From Nicotiana tabacum (lineage: Eukaryota; Streptophyta; Magnoliopsida; Solanales; Solanaceae): DNA of 64,000 nt. Numbering within the stretch: position 1 is the first letter of the stretch; each line of letters opens with the position of its first letter. The position numbers and the translations under genes are program-made. The stretch spans positions 39,381,804 to 39,445,803 of the forward strand of contig NC_134096.1 of assembly GCF_000715075.1 (NCBI RefSeq). The letters run 5' to 3'. Shown one piece after another: positions 56,152 through 64,000 of the stretch. The notes under the pieces were generated by a model, which worked only from the letters and a program-made list of their open reading frames with translations, did no database searches and was not told the DNA's origin.

Positions 56152-56480
56152 CCAATACTTTGATATACTTTGAACTAAACTAATAGAACTAGTTTTGAAT
56201 TAGATTGAATAATTTTGAACTTGTTGTAATTAGTTTTTGCCTGGTTTTGGATTGTAATGTTCAATTGAACTTTAATTTGTTAGTTTTAAAGTATTAATTG
56301 GATGTTTGGTTGTTGTTGTTGTGGTTGTTGGATATTTGGTTGGATTTGTGGTGAATTAGGAGTTGTATGTGGTGAATTAGTGGTTATTAGATGTGAATTG
56401 GGGGTATTGGTATGCTGTTATTATTTGGAAGGTGGTGTAGCTACTAAAACATGTATTTTCTGCTAAAATTAAACCCAAAA
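56152..56480 (+). other. 3' flank of the CACTA second gene
   Basis: AT-rich, with TTGGTTGTTGTTG-type simple sequence. No coding content recognised. It leads into the subterminal repeat array. Confidence 0.5.
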
Positions 56481-57030
56481 AACCGACCAACCTTGGTCGG
56501 TAACTAATAAAAAAAATTAAATTATAGATTACCGGCCAATGTTAATCGGTTAATGTACAATGAATTCCCAGAAATTCAACATTACCGATCAAATTTGGTC
56601 GGTTTGTGCCTGCCCTGTCTAGTTTACCGATCAATTTTGGTCGGTATTTTTAAATTTTAATTATTTATTAAAAAAAAAATTCTAGTACCAACCAAAGTTG
56701 GTCGGTATTTTTAAATTTAATTATTTATAAAAAAATATATTTTCCAATACAAACCAAAATTGGTCGGTAGGTAAGATTAATAAATTTAATACACCAACCA
56801 AATTTGGTCGGTAAAATTAAATTATTAAAATAATATTCCGACCAATTTTTGTCGGTATGTCAATTAAATTGTCAGATAGTCGTGTATAGCATACCGACCA
56901 ATGTTGGTTGGTAATTTCCGACTAACTTTGGTTGGTATGCCATTCCGACCTTCAAAATACCGTTCACACGTGAATGGTCGCATTTTGGACGGTTATTGGC
57001 CATTACCGACCTACTTTGATCGATTTTTTT
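56481..57030. repeat. CACTA subterminal palindromic repeats
   Basis: About ten copies of ACCGACCAANNTTGGTCGGT or half-units (TTTGGTCGGT, ACCGACC) lie in 550 bp. Most full copies are near-perfect palindromes. Subterminal repeats of this kind are binding sites for the element's own DNA-binding protein in En/Spm. Confidence 0.8.
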
Positions 57031-57042
57031 GGACGGTTTTTC

Positions 57043-57059
57043 CCGGATTGCTAGTAGTG
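57043..57059 (-). repeat. Right terminal repeat of CACTA element
   Basis: Inverted, the end reads CACTACTAGCAATCCGG. The following TTA (57060-57062) could be the 3-bp target duplication, but its partner was not located. Confidence 0.75.
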
Positions 57060-58228
57060 TTAATTACTCATTTTAGTACTTTGAAATAATAATTTTTCCT
57101 TAATTAAATCGTATGAAATAGAATTTACAGGGTAAATGATAATATTTACACAACTATAATAACGAACAACCCGTAGAAACCCCCAAAATCCGGTATCACA
57201 AGTACTTGAGTATTTTCTAAGGAGTACAACAATAATACAACATCTGTCCAGAATGTAAATAAGACAGGATAAAATAATAGTACAATGGAGACTCGGTGGA
57301 CTGCGATGCGTAACCTGAATTGCAGCTCATATAAAGTCTCCTCAACAGATACTCCTACGCGCCAAGATGATCACCAAATGAACCTGTCAGATCCTACACA
57401 TTTAGTGTAGAAGTGCAGCATGAGTACGTAAATCAACGCGTACCTAGTAAGTATCTAGCCTAATCCCGGAGAAGTAGTGACGAGGGGTCGACATCGACAC
57501 TTTCTAAAGGTCCAAATAAATAATATGATAATTCATAACAGATATGAAGTGCACAACAATAGTGGAGTAAATCTGTAATTTCATAATTTTCCAATTCTTT
57601 CTTTTAAGGTATAAATTTCTCGATCTTGTATTCTACCTTAATAGCTCAGAAAATGCCAAGTGTCAATACCAAATAAATAAGGAATACCATAAAATGCTGG
57701 GTATCAGTGGAAGGTTTATCTATTATACTGTCGAGGCGTTCGACCCGCTCCACAAGAAAAGAAGGAAGTTATCGAATTACGAGACACACGTTTATAATAC
57801 AGTACCTGAGCACAAAATAATTATAATCTTTACCGTTTCTCAAATAACTCGCCCACGACTCAAGTGTTAAGGCTCGACCTATTATACATATATTTATTTC
57901 TAAGTCAAATTCAATTATAACCTTAATTAATTAAGACAACAGAACGAGTTCAAATAATTTAATTATTACATGATAAAGTCCTAAGTCTACTCGGACATAA
58001 ACATGCTTTAGCTACGAACGGACTCTCGTCACCTCGTGTGTACGTAGCACTCACAACTAGTTGCACATAATAATAAATATCACCTAGGGGTAGTTTCCCC
58101 TTCACAAAGTTAGAAAAGAGACTTACCTCACTCCGAAGTTCCATATCCGGCTCAAACGCCACTCAAACACCTCAACCCGATGCCCGTGTCTTCAAAACTA
58201 GTCAAACAACGTGCAAACCAATCAAAAT
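57060..58228 (-). repeat. Family E LTR fragment
   Basis: Reverse-strand partial LTR, recognised by the shared block around GTAAGTATCTAGCC, GAAGTAGTGACGAGG and the hairpin at 57394-57410. The terminal U5 part is missing at the left, where the CACTA element ends. At the right it is interrupted by the family F element, so its U3 and palindrome region are not in the window. Confidence 0.68.
57394..57410 (-). other. Conserved LTR hairpin, family E
   Basis: CTACAC, loop ATTTA, GTGTAG: a perfect 6-bp stem. Compared with CTGCAC/GTGCAG of family D, both arms changed together (G-C to A-T). Confidence 0.65.
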
Positions 58229-60030
58229 TATCACGACCCAAACCGATGGGCTGCGACGGATGCCCGAGTTCTACCTGTCAAACACCCTTAAGCATACGTC
58301 TAAGATATAAACATGAATAGTGTATGCGAGGGAAACCTACCCAAAAGACATATATAGATAGACATACGAAATACAGTGGGGCGAGCCGCCAAGGCTGCTA
58401 TAGACAACTATATATACCCAAAACTGGAAGCCGACAAGGCCACATACTATCCAACTATACATAACTATCTACAGACCTCTAATAGAAAATACAACTGTAC
58501 AAGGATGAGACTGGGCCATGTCATACCCATATATGTATACAAGCATATCATACCAAAAGTTAAAAGCAGCTCTAGATCAAGTGGAGCATGCCAACTCTCG
58601 CTGACTAGGGATCCTAAGAAGGGGGACCGTCTGTTTGTCTACCTGCACCTACAGGCATGAAACACAGGCCCTGGGAAATAGGGCATCAGTACGAATAATG
58701 TACTGAGTATGTAAGACATAAAAATCAGTACATAACAGACATAGATGAAACATGGAATAAAGAATTCCGATTGTAAGTCTAAATCACTTTGTAAATCCTT
58801 AAACATTTATAATGTCATGCACGTGCATATAAATGTTGTGTCATACATAGGTATAGGTGTACATAATATCATCAAGCCTCTGAGGGCATCCCATCATATC
58901 ATCTCGTCCACTGTGTGCAAAATCATCAACATATACCAACTGATCAAGTGGTGGTGCGTATATAACGCCGTAAACTTTTCCCATATCCCATATAATATAT
59001 ATACATATAAATATGCGTATATAACACCATCTAGTCATGGGTCAATGTACATGTAAAATGAATGAAATGCATGAAAATATGTTAATAATCTCAGTATTCC
59101 TTTCGGATAAACTTTATCAACCGCATATCATTCTAAGACCCATGAACAGAAGATATAATAATATGTCACATGGGGAATCAAGAACATAGAGACCCCTAGT
59201 ATTTCTATGAATAGAGTCGTTTATGAAAACTGTGCGTTTACTCATTTTTCTGTATAATTTGGATCATGCCAAAAAGAAAGAAGGGATAGCCTTAACATAC
59301 CTAGAAAGAACCGCAAAATTTCACGTTGTTACTGTGCTAAGAAATCTCGTTGGTTGAAGAAATCACGTTGCAAAAATTTGTACGACGTAATAAAAAACGT
59401 TGCTTCAGAACACTTTTACTTCATGCTGATTGCCGAAGAGACTCCTTAGATCTAAAGTGAAATATTGAATGGAAAAGAGTAAAATGATTCCTATGTCTCA
59501 TTCTTTTGCTTTCTTGATAACACTTTTAACCAAATGAGATTAGGTACTAACTCTTTACACGTTGCCACCTTGCAAATTGATTAAGAATCATTAAATGGAA
59601 TATGGGGGGCTGCCACGTTTTGGGGAGGGTTTTTTTTAATCTTATTCTATAACCAATTAATTAATTAGGTAATATTCTGATACCCAATAATTAACCAATT
59701 ACACACATAATTAAAAATTATCTCAAATTACTTAAAATTTTACTTATTTTTAATACACTTTATACATCGTACTATCACGGTCATATGGTACCTTGTATGG
59801 TACTAGTCCATAAATATCGGGTATTATAGCTCGAACCGTATTTTATCCCAAATCGACAACCTTCATTGAAATTATTTTCTTTAATTCGTGTACCCTTTAC
59901 CCTTCAGGGCACTTACTTATCGCTTGTTATAAATAGCATAAATACGTTAACCTCAAGATAATCTCATCCATGAGTCTACGTCGATTAACTGAAGAAGAAA
60001 CTTTTACGTACAAAAACGCGAGATGTAACA
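58229..60030 (-). repeat. 3' LTR of family F element
   Basis: Starts at 60030 with TGTTACATCTCG on the reverse strand, after the purine tract, and ends TTTGGGTCGTGATA at 58229 (the family end would be GTGACA). It is shorter than families A-D and lacks a palindrome cluster. A weak hairpin-like block (CCTGCACCTACAGG) lies at 58642-58655 beside the GTACT motifs. Open frames inside are not supported. Confidence 0.75.
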
Positions 60031-60043
60031 TCCTTCTCCCCTT
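60031..60043 (-). other. Polypurine tract of family F element
   Basis: The reverse strand reads AAGGGGAGAAGGA directly before the LTR start. The ATTCGAGGACGAATG block typical of these elements lies about 20 bp upstream of it in element sense. Confidence 0.8.
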
Positions 60044-60279
60044 AGAAACATTCGTCCTCGAATGTTTAACTTCCCGGGATCTATATAACTTTGGTAGAGT
60101 CTCCTTTGTAACTATATTACTACCAACTCTTCCTGTAGAAACTCAACGATTCAATGCCACATAGGACCACAATCATCAATAACAACAATGGCCTCACATG
60201 ACCAATGACAGTAACTAAAACAAGAATCCATACACGTACCTTAAGGTTGTGATGTCTCAATCGGACCCTTCTCTGGAGG
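60044..60279 (-). other. Spacer between family F pol end and purine tract
   Basis: No coding sequence is expected or seen. It is the untranslated stretch after the chromodomain stop. A 64-codon + strand open frame that extends into it at 59970-60164 is accidental. Confidence 0.55.
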
Positions 60280-61560
60280 AGTAAATAAGTAGGGATATCT
60301 AGACTTCATGTCTTTCTTGGCCTCCCAAGTCATTTCTTCCACATTGTTGTTTCTCCAAAGTACTTTCACCGAAGCTATGTCTTTAGTTCTCAATCTTCGA
60401 ACATGTCTGTCTAATATAGCAATGGGAGTTTCTTCATATGATAACTACTCTGTGACCTAAAGGTCGCCATCTGACACAATTCTGGAAGGATCTTCGATAC
60501 ATTTACGGAGCATAGACACATGAAAGACGGGATGTACAGACTCCAAGTCCGAAGGCAAGTCTAACTCATATGCTACCCGGCCTACCTTGCGTATGATTCT
60601 ATATGGTCCAATGTACCGAGGGCTAAGTTTTCCTTTATTACCAACCTGATAACACCTTTCATCGGTGATACCTTTATGAATACCCAATCGTCAACCTGAA
60701 ACTCTAAGTCTCGCCATCAATTATCCGCGTAAAACTTCTGACGGCTTTGAGCTGTTAATAGCCTTTCCTGTATCAGCTTAATTTTCTCGATTGCTTGCTG
60801 TACCAATTCTGGTCCTACTAATGTAGTTTTCCCAACATCGAACTACCCTATAGGCAACCTACACTTCCATCCGTAAAGAGCTTCGTATGGAGCCATCTGA
60901 ATGCTGGAATGGTAGCCATTATTATATGCGAACTCAATAAGCAGCAGATGATCATCCCAACTACCTTTGAAGTCTATCACGCAAGATCGTAACATATCCT
61001 CAAGTCTTTGAATAGTACGCTCAGCCTGTCCGTCTGTCTGGGAATGAAATACTGTACTAAGACCTACCTGAGTCCCCTATCGTTTTTGGAAGGACCTCCA
61101 AAAGTTAGCTGTAAATTGAGCTCCTCTATCCGAGATAATAGATACAGGGACACCATGCAGTCATACTATCTCCTTAATAAAAAGCCTTGCATAACCCTTT
61201 GCGGAATATGTAGTCCTAACGGGCAGATAATGGGCTGACTTTATAAGCCTATCAACAATCACCCATATCGAATCTAACTTACGCTGGGTACTAGGTAAGC
61301 CTATGATGAAATCCATATTAACTACTTCCCATTTCCAAGCCAGAATCTCCAAAGCCTGCAATAATCCATCGGGTTTTTGATGCTCAATCTTAACATGCTG
61401 ATAGTTAGGGCACTGAGCAACAACTCTTCCATATCCTTTTTCATTCTGTCCCACCAATATACTTCCCTGATATCATGATACATCTTTATTGTTCCTGGAT
61501 GAATAAAATAACGAGAATAGTGAGTTTCTCCCATAACCTGCCGACGTAGCCCTGCAACAT
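60280..61560 (-). pseudogene. Family F integrase and chromodomain (broken)
   Basis: The zinc-binding region has ETHYSRYFIHPG (about 61530). The core has MDFIIGL, ISDRGAQFTANFW and [11 protein letters not shown], so the three catalytic residues are readable although stops separate them. At about 61160 the stop in EIV-stop-LHGV is TGA where the family has CGA (Arg), a typical CpG decay. The C-terminal block with GNKGKLSPRYIGPYRI (60687-60457) and a chromodomain (VRRLRTKDIASVKVLWRNNN, EEMTWEAKKDM) end near 60280. Confidence 0.85.
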
Positions 61561-62325
61561 TAGGGACACATAATCGTCCTCGATATCTGAGGAACCCCAT
61601 CTCCTGTAATTTCAAACGGTGTCTTCTTCTTCTGAGGGGTGGTATCCCTATAATGAACTAACATAAGATCCTCGTACTGGCGTTCCTTTACTTTAGTTAC
61701 TAAAGAGGATATTGCCGTATCCTGAATAGTAATTCCAATATCGCCTGAGTCCAGTAACCGAACTCTAAGACTAGCTAGCTGATGAATCTCATGGGCTATT
61801 CCCCTCTTTTCCGGCTTTAAATATGACAGACTACCCATAGATCTACGGCTGAGGGCGTCAGCTACTACGTTCGCCTTCCCCGTATGGTATAAAATATTAA
61901 CGTCATAATCTTTAAGTAGCTCCAACCATCTCCTTTTACGTAAATTCAATTCCTTTTTGGTTGAAGATATACTGGAGGCTCTTATTATCCATATAGATAT
62001 CAACATGAATGCCATACAAGTAGTGCCTCCACATCTTTAGTGCATGAATTACTGCAGCTAACTCTAAATCGTGGGTCGAATAATTCTTTTCATGCTTTCT
62101 TAGTTGTTTAGAAGCATAAGCTACAACCTTACCCTGCTTCATCAGTACACAACCCAATCCAACGCCCGAAGCGTCATAATAGATAACATAACCCTCGGTC
62201 CCTTCTGGGAGCGTTAGAACCGGTGCTGAAATTAGTCTATCCTTTAATGCTTGGAAACTTCGTTCGCAAGCATCAGTCCACTGAAACATAGCTCCCTTCT
62301 GAGTCAACTTACATGGGTATTCTAA
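61561..62325 (-). pseudogene. Family F RNase H (broken)
   Basis: Two overlapping frames. The first (from 62340) has [34 protein letters not shown] and [13 protein letters not shown]. The second has [19 protein letters not shown] and ends the domain with DALSRRS. A frameshift lies between them near 61950. RNase H would remove the RNA strand during cDNA synthesis. Confidence 0.85.
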
Positions 62326-62738
62326 TCTTTTACAATTCATGAAATTCCTCCTTTTGAAATCCCAAACGTCATCCTTGATCTATCATAATTATGCCCTTAT
62401 TCCACTACCAGGGCAGTATTCCATCTCTTCTAAATGCTACTAGTCTTAGACTCCTTTGAGTTCATCCAGGCTATACTGAACTTTCTATAACTTTAGAGAA
62501 ACCATTAGCTCTCTTATTTTCATGGGCTTAATCCCAAGGACTTATCCATTCTCGTCACCTTCTCTTATCCTTACTCCTGTCTTCCTAAAACCTTGTTGTT
62601 CTACCATACTTTAGCTTGCGACCTACACATATCTATTTATACTTATTCGCAACCTTCCTTTAACTTGCTTGTACCATAGATTTCCTTATGTTATTCTGGA
62701 ATGTTAAGTGAGACATCACATACCACTCTTGTCAAAGG
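62313..62738. other. Foreign block of about 430 bp inside family F pol
   Basis: The RT-RNase H junction is split: the frame leaves family sequence at about 62313 and returns at about 62739. The block is AT-rich and T/C-biased, with no coding content. No terminal repeats or clear target duplication were found. It may be a fragment of another LTR or a small insertion. Confidence 0.45.
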
Positions 62739-63731
62739 TGCTAAAAGAGAAGAAAATCCCTTTACAAGTCTTGTGTAATATAATCTGCCAAACCGAGAAA
62801 GTTACGAACCTCCGTCGGTGTCATGGGTCTAGGCCAAGTCTTTACTGCCTCAATCTTTTATGTATCAACCTAAATACCTTCACCCGAAATGAGATACCCA
62901 AGGAAATCTACATAGTTCAACCATAATTCACATTTAGAGAATTTTGCATACAACTTCCCTTTTTGTAGAATTCGGAGCACAGTACGCATATGATCTGTAT
63001 GCTCAGCCTCTGAACGAGAATACTCTAATATATCGTCGATAAATACAATCACGAATAAATCTAGAAAGGGTTTGAACCCACAGAATCAAATCCATGAATA
63101 CTGCTGGGGCATTAGTCAAACCGAATGACATAACACTAAACTCAAACTGCCCGTATCTGGTCCTGAATGTTGTCTTCGGAATATCTTTCTCCTTAATCCT
63201 TACCTGATGGTACCCGGACCTCAAGTCTATCTTTGAGAAACACTTGGCACCTTACAACTGATCAAATAAATCATCAATCCTTGGGAGCAGGTACTTATTC
63301 TTGATCATCACCTTATTCAACTGTCTATAATCAATACACATCCGTAAGGAACCATCTTTCTTCCTCACAAATAACACAGTTGCTCCCCACGGTGATATAC
63401 AAGGTCTGATAAAGTCTTTTTCAAGCAAGTCCTTTAGTTGTTCCTTCAACTCTTTCAGCTCTGCGGGGGCCATTCTATAGGGATGAATAGATATTCGATG
63501 AGTATCTGGTAGTAGGTCAATAGCAAACTCAATTTCTCGCTCTAGCAGAAGACCCGTAAGCTCATCGGGAAACTCATTAACCACAGGGATGGACTGAATG
63601 GTTAGTAACTCTACTTCCACATCCCGAACCCGAACTAAGTGATAAATATAGTCCTTTCTGATCATCTTCCTTACCTTGAGATAGGAGATAAATTTACCTC
63701 TCGGCGATGCCGTATTACCTTTCCATTCCAA
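62739..63731 (-). pseudogene. Family F reverse transcriptase (broken)
   Basis: The longest open part, 63731-63252, covers the protease-RT linker ([19 protein letters not shown]) and the RT fingers ([42 protein letters not shown]). The palm follows as [18 protein letters not shown] and [11 protein letters not shown], then a frameshift. The catalytic motif is [12 protein letters not shown] near 63035-63050 with both Asp present. [13 protein letters not shown] and a stop-bearing thumb follow. Confidence 0.86.
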
Positions 63732-63880
63732 AACAGGCTCTCCTAGGAATTGAAATCAAACCATCTTTGATCTACACTTGATGTTAGCATAATAAAAGGC
63801 CAACCAATCCATACCCATTATAACATCAAGTTCTACCCAACCGAACACCACGTACCTTATCCTTGTTTATTATCCAATCT
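63732..63880 (-). pseudogene. Family F protease C-terminal remnant
   Basis: The reverse strand reads VELDVIMGMDWLAFYYANIKC, the second conserved block of the retroelement protease, then a stop and FQFLGEPV leading into the RT linker. The active-site Asp region is not found to the right. Confidence 0.75.
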
Positions 63881-64000
63881 ATCACGGGCCATTACGGGCC
63901 ACTTCCATATATATAAGTAACTATATTAAAACATAACTCGCATAACTAATTTAGAAAAAGGTTTATATACATAGGGGTCGACCAGGCCGTAGACATGTCA
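63881..64000. other. Unresolved right edge
   Basis: Protease similarity stops near 63870-63880 and the remaining sequence is not recognised. It could be another insertion or deletion junction; too little is visible. Confidence 0.35.

Larger units (their letters stand above)
54123..57059 (+). mobile_element. CACTA (En/Spm-like) DNA transposon, internally deleted
   Basis: The right terminus reads GCTAGTAGTG, i.e. CACTACTAGC inverted, preceded by a dense array of subterminal repeats. Two coding remnants are present: the N-terminal domain of a TNP2-type transposase and a plant En/Spm (Transposase_24-like) second protein, fused by a deletion near 54945. The left terminus is not visible; the element is cut by or adjoins the family D LTR at 54122. 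Confidence 0.78.
58229..64000 (-). mobile_element. Family F chromovirus element, runs off right edge
   Basis: In element order from the right edge: protease end, RT, RNase H, integrase and chromodomain, then polypurine tract and a 1.8-kb 3' LTR. The gag and 5' LTR lie beyond the window or are lost. It is interrupted by a foreign block of about 430 bp at 62313-62738. Numerous stops and frameshifts inactivate it. Confidence 0.85.

Overview
The window is plant nuclear DNA, most likely from Nicotiana or a close relative in the Solanaceae. The reasons are long-LTR Ty3/gypsy elements of the Tekay (Del) chromovirus type with initiator-Met tRNA primer sites, a Tat-lineage element carrying an antisense spliced ORF, an Athila-type primer site, a CACTA element, and one intron-containing host gene. 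The genus is inferred from recalled resemblance to tobacco repeats and cannot be proved from the sequence alone. No rRNA, tRNA, CRISPR or prokaryotic operon structure is present.

Layout. 1-2814: AT-rich, unassigned, with a reverse-strand promoter-like segment. 2815-11382: degenerate reverse-strand Tekay-like element (family A). 11383-13589: no recognised gene. 13590-17881 and 35147-40661: two halves of a Tat-lineage element on the + strand, split by an insertion. 17882-35146: a nested stack inside it. Its outer layer is a non-autonomous element with an Athila-type primer site (target duplication GCACT). Inside that is a reverse-strand family B Tekay-like element at 22120-33669 (GAAGT). Inside that again is a + strand family B deletion derivative at 27090-33403 (GAAAT). 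41688-43164: the only intact host gene, a three-exon phloem protein 2 (PP2)-like lectin gene. 43426-46712: + strand family C LTR. 47057-54122: reverse-strand composite with a family C-type 3' LTR and a family D 5' LTR around a 690-bp internal remnant. 54123-57059: internally deleted CACTA element. 57060-58228: family E LTR fragment. 58229-64000: reverse-strand family F element running off the right edge.

How the parts relate. Nearly all coding sequence is gag-pol remains. The polyproteins (Gag, protease, RT, RNase H, integrase, chromodomain) carry stops and frameshifts, and several have lost catalytic residues. The inner family B element keeps LTRs, primer site and polypurine tract but almost no pol, so it could only have moved with trans-supplied enzymes.

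The most interesting signals lie in the Tekay-like LTRs. First, a short hairpin occurs at the same place in five families, and its arms change in a partly compensatory way. Second, dense CpG-rich palindrome clusters lie just upstream of the presumed transcription start in four families. Third, there is a GTAAG donor downstream of the cluster and a pyrimidine-rich acceptor next to the gag ATG, so a leader intron would remove most of the LTR and the primer site from gag mRNA. The Tat aORF, antisense and with three plausible introns, and the palindromic CACTA subterminal repeats are also worth attention.
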